Positions 40,001 through 48,311 of a stretch of 48,488 nucleotides of DNA are shown piece after piece. The position numbers and the translations under genes are program-made. Source of the stretch: Acidimicrobiales bacterium (lineage in GTDB: Bacteria > Actinomycetota > Acidimicrobiia > Acidimicrobiales > MedAcidi-G1). The stretch's first letter is position 1, and every line of letters starts with the position of its first letter. The notes beneath the pieces were generated by a model. It saw nothing but the letters and a program-made list of their open reading frames with translations, was not told the origin of the DNA and made no database searches. Location of the stretch: contig JAAZZG010000013.1 of the NCBI GenBank assembly GCA_014237715.1, positions 1 to 48,488 of the forward strand, given 5' to 3'.

Positions 40001-40984
40001 TCAGGTGCAGGCGGGGGCCCATTCGGGGTCGAGCAGGCCGCCGGCGATCAACCACCGGACAGTGTCGGCCAACGTCTCGGTCACCGGACGCCACTCGCCC
40101 AGACCGCTGTCGGCCAACAGGGCCGCGTCGTCGCCGGGGACGATGCCCAGCATGATCTCAACCGCCTCGTCGTCGACCATCCCCTTCAACGCGGACGCGG
40201 GCGTCGGGAACAGCGCACGGTCGCGGCCGGTCGCCTCGGTGACCCGGGCGTGGAACTCGTCCCACGTCATGTAAGTGCCGCCGGCCACGTATCGCTTCGG
40301 CCCACGGCCAGGCGTCATCAAACCAGCAATGGCTGCGCCGAGGTCGCGGACGTCGACCAGCAGCCATCCACCCGAAGCCAGACTCATCATCATCTCGGTG
40401 GACAGCGTGGGAATGAAGGTGGCCGCCAGCACGTTCAGCCCCAGATCATCGGGCCCCGTCACCCCGGCCGGATAGATGATGGATACCGGCGCACCACCGT
40501 CCTGCATGGCCCGTGCGTGTTCCTCGGCCACCGCCTTGGACGCGTTATACGGGTTTCCCCCTCCCTGCACCGGATCTTCGCCGGAGAGCACGTCACCGGT
40601 CGGCGGAAAGATCACCGACATGGTCGACAGGTGGACAATGGGGTCGCACTCGGCGGCCGCTGCGGCGTTGAGCACGTTGACCGCTCCGGGGGCGTTGACC
40701 TCCAGCGCGTGGTGCATCTGCTCGGGATCCAGGCTGGTGAACGCCGCGGTGTGGACGCAGGCGTCGCAGCCCTCGAGCGCGGTCGTCACGGCGTCGAGGT
40801 CGGTCATGTCGCCGAGAACGGCCTCGACCCTGCCCGCCGAACCGTCGATGCCGTGCATGGCCAGCATCCGATCCAACTTGTCGCCATCGCGCACCAGTGC
40901 CCGCACTTCGTGCCCAGCCGCCATCAGGGCGGCCAGCGTGTGGCCCCCGATGAACCCTGTCGCTCCGGTCAACATGACCCGCAT
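40001..40984 (-). CDS. Extended SDR / NAD-dependent epimerase-dehydratase family protein
   Basis: A 327-residue extended SDR. The cofactor motif is MLTGATGFIGGHTLAALMAAGHEVRALVR. Other family segments are LGDMTDLDAV, CVHTAAF, VHLSTMSVIFPP with the catalytic Ser/Thr region, and YNASKAVAEE with the Tyr and Lys. The layout suits dihydroflavonol reductase-like or 3-beta-hydroxysteroid dehydrogenase-like reductases; the substrate is open. It is convergent with the PEP-mobile gene (22 bases apart) and divergent from the ferredoxin–P450 pair, whose operator region it shares. Confidence 0.85.
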   Translation of the reverse strand: MRVMLTGATGFIGGHTLAALMAAGHEVRALVRDGDKLDRMLAMHGIDGSAGRVEAVLGDMTDLDAVTTALEGCDACVHTAAFTSLDPEQMHHALEVNAPGAVNVLNAAAAAECDPIVHLSTMSVIFPPTGDVLSGEDPVQGGGNPYNASKAVAEEHARAMQDGGAPVSIIYPAGVTGPDDLGLNVLAATFIPTLSTEMMMSLASGGWLLVDVRDLGAAIAGLMTPGRGPKRYVAGGTYMTWDEFHARVTEATGRDRALFPTPASALKGMVDDEAVEIMLGIVPGDDAALLADSGLGEWRPVTETLADTVRWLIAGGLLDPEWAPACT

Positions 40985-41120
40985 CGTCGATTCCCCTTCC
41001 GCCCGGCACCGTGCCGGGAACGATCGGACCGTAGCCCCCTGTTGGTATCGGCGATCAGCCCGAACCGTCGATAACGCCGATTATCCACGAGTCCGTTGGC
41101 GCGCTATCCTGTCTCCAGAG

Positions 41121-41138
41121 ATTAGCCAAACGGCTAAT
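41121..41138. promoter_or_regulatory. Operator (TTAGCC-N4-GGCTAA) before ferredoxin–P450
   Basis: ATTAGCC-AAAC-GGCTAAT is a perfect 7-bp inverted repeat with a four-base spacer, 56 bases before the ferredoxin start. The same core occurs at 48318–48333 before the hydratase–tetR–tetR operon. A –10-like TATCCT lies just upstream at 41105–41110, and TAATAA overlaps the right arm. A repressor bound here would block transcription. Confidence 0.75.
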
Positions 41139-41193
41139 AACATCTACAGGTCCTGAAAACACATGGACCGGGGTTCCGGGGGAGATGACACCG

Positions 41194-41391
41194 ATGAAGA
41201 TCAAGGTCGATGCCGAAAAATGTGAAGGCCACAGCCGGTGCTACTCGCTGGCCCCCGAGCTGGTTGACGTGGACGACCTAGGCAACGCCTTCGAGTTGAA
41301 CGACGGCGAGGTGCCCGCCGGACTCCAGGACAAGGCCCGCCTCATTGTCGACAACTGCCCCGAGTTCGCCATCACCATCGAGGAGGGCTAA
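41194..41391 (+). CDS. Single-cluster ferredoxin, P450 partner type
   Basis: A 65-residue ferredoxin starting MKIKVDAEKCEGHSRCYSLAP. The cluster motif is C10-x2-H13-x2-C16 and Cys55-Pro (DNCPEF), with His at the place of the second cysteine, as often seen in actinobacterial P450 partners. It would hold a [3Fe-4S] or variant [4Fe-4S] cluster and pass electrons to the P450. ATG 41194 is preferred because GGGGGAG lies nine bases upstream; ATG 41185 sits directly on that site. The P450 gene begins after three bases. No ferredoxin reductase is visible nearby. Confidence 0.9.
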   Translation: MKIKVDAEKCEGHSRCYSLAPELVDVDDLGNAFELNDGEVPAGLQDKARLIVDNCPEFAITIEEG

Positions 41392-41394
41392 TCC

Positions 41395-42660
41395 ATGACC
41401 GAAACCACCGAAACCCACAGCGACCCGGTGGCCGCCGCGGTGGCCGCCTCCATCCCCGAGCGCTGCCCGGTCTCGGACGTCACCACCGACTACGACATGT
41501 TCGACGCGGACTACCTGCGCGACCCCTTTACTGCCTGGGCCGAAATGCGAGACCGCTGCCCGATCGCCCACACCGACCGCTACGGCGGCTCGTGGCTCCC
41601 CACGAAGTACGACGACCTCCAGGCCATGGCCAAGATGGTTCCTGAGCTGTCGTCCAAGTCGCCCATCGTGATCGACTTGCCCGAGGCACTCGTCAAGGGC
41701 GACTCCACTGGCTACAACGCGGCCGCCCCCATCACCGCAGACCCGCCTGAGCAGAACTGGACCCGCCGGGCCCTGCTCCCCCACTTCACTCCCAAGGGCA
41801 TCGCAGCGGAGACCGAGTACACCAAGCGGCTCTGCCACGAACTCATCGACGGATTCATCGAGAACGGCAGCTGCGACGCAGCAGTCGACTACGCCCAGCA
41901 GATCCCGCCCCGGGTCATCGCCAAGAAGCTCGGCGTGGACGCCTCCATGGTGGACGACTTCATCGAGTGGGTCCGCGGTGTGCTGGAACTGGGCCTTCAA
42001 CAGCCCGAGTTGCGGGCCAAGTACCGCGACATCATCCGCGACTTCTTCGCCGCCGAGGTGGCTGACCGACGGGCCAACCCGAAGGACGACCTCATCACCG
42101 CCCTGTGTGAGACGGAGCACGAAGGCGGCTTCCTGCCCGACGAAGTGGTCATCGGTATGTGCAATCTGCAGCTGGTGGCCGGCATCGACACCACCTGGTC
42201 GTCGATCGGCTCTGCCCTGTGGCACCTCGCCAGCCACGATGACGATCGGCGACGCCTGGTCGACGAGCCCGACCTGTGGAACACCGCGGTCGAGGAACTG
42301 CTGCGTTTCTACGCCCCGGTGACCATGGCCCGTAACGCGGCCGAGGACGTCCAATACGGCGGGGTGGAGTTCAAGAAGGGCGACAAGATTCTCATGAACT
42401 TCCCCGGCGCCAACCACGACCCCGACCACTTCGAGGACGCCCACGAGGTGCAGCTGGACCGCCAGCGAAACCGACACGTGGCCTTTGGCATCGGCATCCA
42501 CCGGTGTGCGGGCTCGAACCTGGCTCGCATGGAGATGGAAGTGGCGCTCAAGACCTGGATGGAACGCATCCCCGAGTTCACGCTGTCGGATCCCGACGCC
42601 GTGACATGGGCCGGCGGCCAGGTGCGCGGACCCCGCATCCTCCCGGTCACCTTTTCCTAG
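41395..42660 (+). CDS. Cytochrome P450
   Basis: A 421-residue soluble bacterial P450. The oxygen-activation helix carries AGIDTTWSS (262–270), with Asp–Thr before a second Thr. The ExxR motif is E301–R304 (EELLRF), and the heme-binding loop is FGIGIHRCAGSNLARMEME with Cys371 as the thiolate ligand. It hydroxylates or otherwise oxidises a small organic substrate, using the ferredoxin encoded just upstream. The CYP family cannot be fixed by eye. The shared operator with the enoyl-CoA hydratase operon suggests a substrate degraded through CoA thioesters. Confidence 0.95.
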   Translation: MTETTETHSDPVAAAVAASIPERCPVSDVTTDYDMFDADYLRDPFTAWAEMRDRCPIAHTDRYGGSWLPTKYDDLQAMAKMVPELSSKSPIVIDLPEALVKGDSTGYNAAAPITADPPEQNWTRRALLPHFTPKGIAAETEYTKRLCHELIDGFIENGSCDAAVDYAQQIPPRVIAKKLGVDASMVDDFIEWVRGVLELGLQQPELRAKYRDIIRDFFAAEVADRRANPKDDLITALCETEHEGGFLPDEVVIGMCNLQLVAGIDTTWSSIGSALWHLASHDDDRRRLVDEPDLWNTAVEELLRFYAPVTMARNAAEDVQYGGVEFKKGDKILMNFPGANHDPDHFEDAHEVQLDRQRNRHVAFGIGIHRCAGSNLARMEMEVALKTWMERIPEFTLSDPDAVTWAGGQVRGPRILPVTFS

Positions 42661-42689
42661 GGCTCTACTGGTTCCTAGGGCTCTACTGG
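42654..42689. repeat. 18-base tandem duplication between convergent stops
   Basis: TTCCTAGGGCTCTACTGG occurs twice in direct succession (42654–42671 and 42672–42689). The first copy contains the P450 stop (TAG, 42658–42660). The second contains the sulfatase stop on the other strand (42683–42685). Removing one copy would make the two genes overlap at their ends, so the duplication created the present gap. Confidence 0.9.
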
Positions 42690-45007
42690 GCGACCGACTC
42701 GGCGTGGAATAGCCCGGCGGCCACGGCCGTCCGGGTGGCCTCGTCCACCTCGCCCAGCAACTCGACGTTGACGCTACCGATGGTGGCCGTGCACGTGAAC
42801 CCATGGGGGTAGGGCCCCACCGGTGATCCGGTGTCAGTACCCACGTCGAAGCTCTCGCCGCCCATGGCAAACACCACAGGCACCGTCTGTTCAAGACGAG
42901 CCTGACCGACGACCTGACCGTCCACCGCCAACGTGGCCGTGCCACCGGCGCCGAAGCCGCCGTCCGAATCGAACAACAGCGCGACCTCCCGGCGACCGGG
43001 TGCCAACGGTTCGACCGCGGCCACCGTGGTGCGGACATGGCCGTAGAGGTTGTAATGCCACGTCGGCCGACCTTCGTCGAGGTAGATCGCCCAACCGTTG
43101 AAGCTCCCGCCCTGACAGACGATGACCCCTTCTGGCACCCCCTCAGGCACCTCGAGGTCACAGGTGATCCGGTAAGAGCGATTCTTGATGTTCAGGACGA
43201 CCCGCTCGGGCATCCGGACGTGCGCCGTGGTGTAGGTCATCCGGGTGACCCCGACCGGCACCGACGGCGCCCGGATAGCCGGATCCAGGTTCATCGCCGC
43301 GTCCCGCAGCGGGTACACCCCGTTTCGCAGACACTCGGCGTCGAACAGGTCGCGCATCTCCGCCAGCAACTCGGGTCGCTCGTCGGCCAGATCGTGGCTC
43401 TGGGAGAAGTCGTCACGCAGGTCATAGAGCTCCCACGATTCCTGCGGACCGTCGAAGGGAACCGAGCCGAAACGGATCCACGGCACCCGTCCGTGAAAAC
43501 ACGACGCCATGAACCCTTCGTGGTAGATGCCGCGGTTGCCCATCATCTCGAAGTACTGGGTACGTCGGCCCTCCACCCCGGGATCAGTGAACGACGCCAA
43601 CATCGACTGGCCCTCGATGGGCATCTGGTCAATCCCGTTCACCGAGGTCGGTGGCTCGATACCCGCCGCGTCGAGAATGGTGGGGGCCAGATCGATGACG
43701 TGGTGGAACTGATCCCGAATTGCGCCGGCGTCGGTGATGCGACGGGGCCACGACACGGCCAGCCCATTGCGTGTGCCGCCGAAATGCGATGCCACCTGCT
43801 TCATCCACTGGAAAGGCGCATCCAGTGCCCACGCCCAACCGACGTTGTAGTGGCATTCACTGTGCTCGGTCCCAAAGTCGTTGATGTGTTCGAGCAGGAA
43901 CTCCGGGTCCTCCTCGAAACCGTTCTGGAGGGCCGGTAGCGACCAGGTGCCGTCGATACGACCCTCAGCCGACGCCCCGTTGTCGCCGGTGACGTAGATG
44001 AAGAGTGTGTTCTCCCACTCGTCTATGCCCTCGAGCGCGTCGATTAGGCGGGCCACCTGGGCATCGGTGTGAGCCAGAAAGGCAGCGAACACCTCCATGA
44101 GGCGGCGGGCCACCGGCTTGTACCGGTCGGGGTACTCGTCCCATGATGGAACCACGTCGGGGCGGGATGTGTTCACCGTGCCCGACGGGATGACACCCAT
44201 CTCGAGTTGCCGCTCGAAGATGGACTGGCGAAGGGCATCCCACCCCTCGTCAAAGAACCCACGGAAGCGGTCCAGCCATGAGTCCGGTACCTGGAGCGGA
44301 GTGTGGACGGCCCCCGGCGAGAAATAGCAGAGGAATGGCTTGTCGGGCCGGTGGGCCTTGACCCGCTGCATCCACTCGATGGCCTTGTCGGCCATGTCCT
44401 CGGTGAGGTGGTAGTCGTCGCGCCCCTCGTAGGGGGCGATCGGTGTGGTCTGGTCGTACAGGTCGGGTTCGAACTGCGAGGTCTCGGCACCGGGGAACCC
44501 ATAGAAGCGGTCGAACCCGAGGCCGGTAGGCCAACGGTCGAACGGGCCGGCCGGGCCGGTCTCCCATGACGGGGTGAGGTGGCCCTTGCCGAACATGCCG
44601 GTGGTGTAGCCGTTCTGCCGTAGCACCTCGGCCACGGTGGCCGCCTCGCGGGGAATGATCGAGTCGTAGGCCGGGAAGCCGTTGGCCGCCTCGGTGATTC
44701 GGCCCATGTGGACGGTGTGGTGGTTTCGACCAGTCAGCATCGAGGCCCGGGTGGGAGCGCAGATGGCCGTCGTGTGGAACCGGTTGAAGCGCAGCCCCTC
44801 GGCAGCTACCCGTTCCAGCCCGGGCGCCGGGACCGGGCCTCCGAAGGCCCCGAACGACCCGAAGCCCACGTCGTCGAGCAGCACGATCACGACATTGGGA
44901 GCGTCCTCCGGGGCAGAATCCAGGACGATCGGGTCGGGTACGCAGTCCTCGGTGAGGCGCCCGATGGTTCCCTTGTAGGGCGGGGTGGGACGGGGGACGG
45001 CGGTCAT
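42683..45007 (-). CDS. Arylsulfatase, cytoplasmic, with C-terminal beta-sandwich
   Basis: A 774-residue sulfatase, similar in plan to the one at 7.5–9.8 kb. The metal pair is in VIVLLDDVGFG (Asp45–46), and the signature AICAPTRASMLTGR places the formylglycine Cys at 83, the same position as in the other protein. GKGHLTPSW, VHTPLQVP and VTGDNGASAEG follow. Residues about 620–770 (YRITCDLEVPEG, ATLAVDGQVVGQARL, TATIGSVNVELL) form a predicted LamG-like sandwich. No signal peptide is present. GGAG precedes the ATG by nine bases. It is divergent from the acyl-CoA dehydrogenase gene across a 92-base gap. The sulfated substrate is unknown. Confidence 0.92.
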   Translation of the reverse strand: MTAVPRPTPPYKGTIGRLTEDCVPDPIVLDSAPEDAPNVVIVLLDDVGFGSFGAFGGPVPAPGLERVAAEGLRFNRFHTTAICAPTRASMLTGRNHHTVHMGRITEAANGFPAYDSIIPREAATVAEVLRQNGYTTGMFGKGHLTPSWETGPAGPFDRWPTGLGFDRFYGFPGAETSQFEPDLYDQTTPIAPYEGRDDYHLTEDMADKAIEWMQRVKAHRPDKPFLCYFSPGAVHTPLQVPDSWLDRFRGFFDEGWDALRQSIFERQLEMGVIPSGTVNTSRPDVVPSWDEYPDRYKPVARRLMEVFAAFLAHTDAQVARLIDALEGIDEWENTLFIYVTGDNGASAEGRIDGTWSLPALQNGFEEDPEFLLEHINDFGTEHSECHYNVGWAWALDAPFQWMKQVASHFGGTRNGLAVSWPRRITDAGAIRDQFHHVIDLAPTILDAAGIEPPTSVNGIDQMPIEGQSMLASFTDPGVEGRRTQYFEMMGNRGIYHEGFMASCFHGRVPWIRFGSVPFDGPQESWELYDLRDDFSQSHDLADERPELLAEMRDLFDAECLRNGVYPLRDAAMNLDPAIRAPSVPVGVTRMTYTTAHVRMPERVVLNIKNRSYRITCDLEVPEGVPEGVIVCQGGSFNGWAIYLDEGRPTWHYNLYGHVRTTVAAVEPLAPGRREVALLFDSDGGFGAGGTATLAVDGQVVGQARLEQTVPVVFAMGGESFDVGTDTGSPVGPYPHGFTCTATIGSVNVELLGEVDEATRTAVAAGLFHAESVAQ

Positions 45008-45088
45008 TGGTCAGGATCTCCAACTCTGCGGGCAGGAACCGGGCTCGCGGGGGCTGGCCAGTGGCCCCATTCTTGGCCATCTAGCAAA

Positions 45089-45102
45089 CATGTGGTCACA
45101 TG
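45089..45102. promoter_or_regulatory. Inverted repeat over the acyl-CoA dehydrogenase start
   Basis: CATGTG-GT-CACATG is a 6-bp inverted repeat with a two-base spacer. Its last three bases are the ATG start of the acyl-CoA dehydrogenase gene, and no ribosome site precedes it, so the transcript may be leaderless with an operator at its start. It lies in the divergent space with the sulfatase gene. Confidence 0.5.
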
Positions 45103-46317
45103 AGTAACTTCCCCAACGATATGACTGCCGGCGTCGCCTTTGCCGAGTTCAGGGTTGAGGTCCAATCTTTCTTCCACGAATACGACCGACGCCCGGTAGC
45201 CCCCGGGCTCTCCCGTCTAGACCGGAACAGAGCCTTTCTGGCGGCGCGCTATGACGCCGGACTGGGCGCTCTGGACTACCCGGTTGACGATGGAGGTCGA
45301 GGCTTGGACCGTCGCTTCGTCGACGTCTACCGCCAGGAGGCCAGAAGCCGGACCACCGATGACGGTGGTTCCGGATTCGGCGTCGGCCTGGACATGTGCC
45401 TACCCACCATCCGCGACCACGGAAGCCCTGAGCTGCGCCAACGGTTCCTCGGTCCCGGGCTCCGGGGCGACGAGCACTGGTGCCAGCTCTATTCCGAGCC
45501 GGGTGCCGGATCGGACCTGGCCGGCCTAACTACCCGTGCGGTCCGCGACGGTGACGAATGGGTGGTCACCGGTCAGAAGGTGTGGACCTCGGGTGCCGAC
45601 CACGCCGACTTCGGCATCCTGCTGGCTCGGACCGACTGGGACGTCCCCAAGCACGCCGGCGTCTCCATGCTGGTGCTTCCCATGAGCCAACCGGGCGTGG
45701 CGGTCCGGGCCATCCACCAGATGACGGACGTGGCCCACTTCAACGAGGTCTTCATCGACGAGGCCCGGGTCCCCGTTGACTGGGTCGTCGGGGACCCGGG
45801 AAACGGCTGGAAGATGGCTGTGGCTCTCCTCACGTACGAACGTTCCTCGCTCGGCAAGGGAAGCGGGCGCCAGCCCATTCCAACCGACCGGCTCATCGAA
45901 CTGGCCCGGTCCAACGGTCGATCCCAAGATCCTGTCGTGCGTCAGAACCTGGCCCGTCTGGCCACCGGGACGAAGCTCATCGAATGGCTGAACCTCCGCA
46001 CGGGGATCCATCCATCGATCACAAAGCTCTGGCGGACCCAGCAGGGACGCACGGCGGCCCATGTGGCCGCCGGTCTGGCCTGGCCAGGAGGTATCGCCTG
46101 GGACGGCTCCCGGATGGGCGCCACCCAACCGGGCCGATTCGCCGACACCGATGGGTCGCACTGGGCCTATGGGATCTGCGACTCACCTGCCCTCTCGCTG
46201 GCCGGAGGTACCGACGAGATCCAGAAGAACACCCTCGGCGAACGGGTCCTCGGCCTTCCCCGGGAGCCGGCCGGCGACCGTGATACCCCGTTCAGTCAGA
46301 TACCAAAGAACGTCTGA
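45100..46317 (+). CDS. Acyl-CoA dehydrogenase family flavoprotein
   Basis: A 405-residue acyl-CoA dehydrogenase. The FAD and substrate motifs are QLYSEPGAGSDLAGLTTRAVRDGDEWVVTGQKVWTSGADHAD and NEVFIDEARVPVDWVVGD. The C-terminal helix bears LAGGTDEIQKNTLGERVLGLPREP. The position that holds the catalytic Glu in MCAD-type enzymes (YEG in place of AGG) is Gly here. The base must lie elsewhere, or the protein may be the partner subunit of a hetero-oligomeric dehydrogenase. It would introduce a 2,3-double bond in a CoA thioester, feeding the nearby enoyl-CoA hydratase. An alternative ATG lies seven codons in (45121). Its 3' end overlaps the first tetR gene by 26 bases. Confidence 0.9.
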   Translation: MSNFPNDMTAGVAFAEFRVEVQSFFHEYDRRPVAPGLSRLDRNRAFLAARYDAGLGALDYPVDDGGRGLDRRFVDVYRQEARSRTTDDGGSGFGVGLDMCLPTIRDHGSPELRQRFLGPGLRGDEHWCQLYSEPGAGSDLAGLTTRAVRDGDEWVVTGQKVWTSGADHADFGILLARTDWDVPKHAGVSMLVLPMSQPGVAVRAIHQMTDVAHFNEVFIDEARVPVDWVVGDPGNGWKMAVALLTYERSSLGKGSGRQPIPTDRLIELARSNGRSQDPVVRQNLARLATGTKLIEWLNLRTGIHPSITKLWRTQQGRTAAHVAAGLAWPGGIAWDGSRMGATQPGRFADTDGSHWAYGICDSPALSLAGGTDEIQKNTLGERVLGLPREPAGDRDTPFSQIPKNV

Positions 46318-46924
46318 ACGGCTCCCGTTCCCCACGGGCTGCCGTACCCGGGTCCAAGCCGAGGGACAGCGACCGGAGGATCAACGCGAGTCGTTCCTCC
46401 ACCTCTTTGGCGAGGACCCGATCCTCGCCACCCCTGGCGATCCACGGATCCATTGTCGTGGCGAAGAGGCAGCGGGCGAGATGGAACACCGTGGCGATGC
46501 CCACGTCGACCCGGACCTCCGTCTCATCCTCGCCAGCCCGTGTCTCAAGGGTCTGCTCTACAGCCAAATCCAGCGTGGGATGGGTTACGTGGGTGCGGTC
46601 GGCTTCACCGGACAACGACGCGTAGGCCAATGCCCGGACGAATTCTGGTGACCGCAGGAGAGAAAATGGTTCCACCCGACCCGAGGCATCCAACTCCTCT
46701 CCGGCGGCATATGACTCCGTGAGACGATCGAACCCCTCACGGAGCAGAGCCTCCTTCCCGCCGAAGTAGTGATGTACCAGGCCGTAGTTGACGCCGGCCT
46801 CCTCGGCGAGAGCCCGCCCCGAAATCCGCTTGGGCGCCAAATGGCCTAGGAGACGAGCCGCGGCGGCCACCAGTGCCTCTCGGACCTCGTCGGCACCCTT
46901 GGGGGAAAAACTGCCGGTGGTCAT
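46292..46924 (-). CDS. TetR family regulator (paralogue A)
   Basis: A 210-residue TetR-type repressor. The DNA-binding domain contains REALVAAAARLLGHLAPKRISGRALAEEAGVNYGLVHHYFGGKEAL, with the recognition helix ending in VHHYF. The C-terminal domain is helical (LARCLFATTMDPWIARGGEDRVL). Its ATG overlaps the stop of the second tetR gene by four bases, so the two are translated together after the enoyl-CoA hydratase gene. The HTH is nearly the same as in the neighbour (GRALAEEA.VNYGLVH.YF), so both probably recognise the TTAGCC-N4-GGCTAA operator. Confidence 0.92.
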   Translation of the reverse strand: MTTGSFSPKGADEVREALVAAAARLLGHLAPKRISGRALAEEAGVNYGLVHHYFGGKEALLREGFDRLTESYAAGEELDASGRVEPFSLLRSPEFVRALAYASLSGEADRTHVTHPTLDLAVEQTLETRAGEDETEVRVDVGIATVFHLARCLFATTMDPWIARGGEDRVLAKEVEERLALILRSLSLGLDPGTAARGEREPFRRSLVSD

Positions 46925-47496
46925 CGCTCGATCTCCACCCCGATCGACCGGTACAGCAATTCGAGCACGGTGAAGAACCGCTCCCGGATCACCTCACCGT
47001 CCGCTTCGAGGTCCAGTCCAAGCCCCGTGGTGTTGTGTTCGACGAACACTGGCCAACCCAACTGGAGCAGGACGATGGCTGCCACGGTGGCCCGGTGGTG
47101 GACGGGGTCACCGTCCTGATCGCCCTCGGCGGCCATCCCGAGCATGGCATCGAAAACCGGGTGCGAAACGTCCTCGTCGTCGTACCCACCCTCGAGGGCG
47201 ACGTGGGCAGCGAAGCCGAAGATCTCCCGGTCTGAGACGACCTGGTTCAAGGGAATGGGTCGGGTTCCGCCCACCATTGAATCGGCCAGCAGCCGGGAAC
47301 CATGCCGACCCCGGGCGGCTCTGAGCAGGTCGCCGGACGACTCGAAGTAGTAGTGGACTAGGCCGTAGTTGACCTCAGCCTCTTCGGCCAGTGCCCGACC
47401 GGTGACCGTCGACGGGGGACGCTCCGACATCAACCTGATGGCCGCGTCGAGCAGCGCCGTCCGAGAGGACGGCTCCCCGTCGGGATCGACGCCCAT
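46921..47496 (-). CDS. TetR family regulator (paralogue B)
   Basis: A 191-residue TetR-type repressor. The HTH is TVTGRALAEEAEVNYGLVHYYFESSGDLL (about residues 30–58), close to that of paralogue A. The ligand domain contains YDDEDVSHPVFDAMLGMAAEGD, a segment repeated almost exactly, inverted, at the right edge of the window. Its start overlaps the hydratase stop (TGATG). Tandem TetR paralogues could form homo- or heterodimers that respond to different acyl-CoA ligands; that is inference. Confidence 0.92.
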   Translation of the reverse strand: MGVDPDGEPSSRTALLDAAIRLMSERPPSTVTGRALAEEAEVNYGLVHYYFESSGDLLRAARGRHGSRLLADSMVGGTRPIPLNQVVSDREIFGFAAHVALEGGYDDEDVSHPVFDAMLGMAAEGDQDGDPVHHRATVAAIVLLQLGWPVFVEHNTTGLGLDLEADGEVIRERFFTVLELLYRSIGVEIER

Positions 47497-48260
47497 CAGG
47501 TCCGCGCCGGCCGAAGCTGGCCGGCCGCGGCGAGGAGGACGGCTCCCCGATCGATGCGGTCCGCACTGGTGACCGCATCGGCGACCATGCCGGCGGTGTG
47601 CTCCTTCATCATCCGGCCCGCCGATCCGGGGAATCCGGCGATCTCGAGCGCCAGCCTCCGGGCTGCGTCGAGGACCTCGTCGTCAGCCACTACATCGAGG
47701 GCGATCCCCAGACGATGCAAGTCCAGGCCGCTGAACCGACGGCCGGGGAGGGTGATCTGATGGATCACGGAGAGAGGATGCCGGCCCGACAGCCAGGCCA
47801 GGTTCATGGCGGCCGGCATGCCCTGCCGAACCTCGCCGACCTGAAGGAACGCCCCCTCGCCGGCCACCAGAAGGTCACAGGCCAGGGCGAGCCCCGCTCC
47901 ACCGTTTATGGCGAACCGTTCCAGCGCGCCCACGACCGGAACCGGACACTCGGCAATGGCCCGGTGGGCGGCAGCGAACGACGAGCTCGCCGTCCCGATC
48001 CAGGTCGGCGGCGGATCGGCGTTGTACTCCGTCAGGTCGAGGCCCGAACAGAACCCACCGCCAGCGCCGTGCAGAAGGACGGCCCCAACGTCATCCCGGT
48101 CGGAGGACTCGGCGAAGGCGGCGGCCAGAGCATCGGATAACGGGCCGATTATGGCGTTCTTCCTCTCCGGTCGATTCAGAACAATGGTGGCCAACCCGTC
48201 CTTGACCTCGAAGAGAACGGGGTTGTCGTGCGTGTGGTCGTCGACTTTGTGATGGGTCAT
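47496..48260 (-). CDS. Enoyl-CoA hydratase/isomerase (crotonase family)
   Basis: A 254-residue crotonase-fold protein. The oxyanion-hole segments are LLHGAGGGFCSGLDLTEYN (with GGGFCSG) and RFAINGGAGLALACDLLVAGEGAFLQVGEVRQGMPAAM. The usual catalytic Glu positions are occupied in part (GGAGLALA and EVRQG). It would add water to, or isomerise, an unsaturated acyl-CoA. ATG 48260 follows GAGGA by five bases. It heads an operon with two tetR genes, under a palindromic operator at 48312–48339. The acyl-CoA dehydrogenase at 45.1 kb is a likely preceding step. Confidence 0.9.
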   Translation of the reverse strand: MTHHKVDDHTHDNPVLFEVKDGLATIVLNRPERKNAIIGPLSDALAAAFAESSDRDDVGAVLLHGAGGGFCSGLDLTEYNADPPPTWIGTASSSFAAAHRAIAECPVPVVGALERFAINGGAGLALACDLLVAGEGAFLQVGEVRQGMPAAMNLAWLSGRHPLSVIHQITLPGRRFSGLDLHRLGIALDVVADDEVLDAARRLALEIAGFPGSAGRMMKEHTAGMVADAVTSADRIDRGAVLLAAAGQLRPART

Positions 48261-48311
48261 GATGTCCTCGGTTGGTCAGGCGCTGTCAGTGGTTCCGGTA
48301 ACAAGCGCGTG

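Noticed and set aside
41278..43161. A 627-codon open frame on the minus strand over the P450 and sulfatase end
   Set aside because: It lies opposite a well-supported P450 and continues into the sulfatase 3' end out of frame; its composition is typical of an antisense frame in GC-rich DNA.
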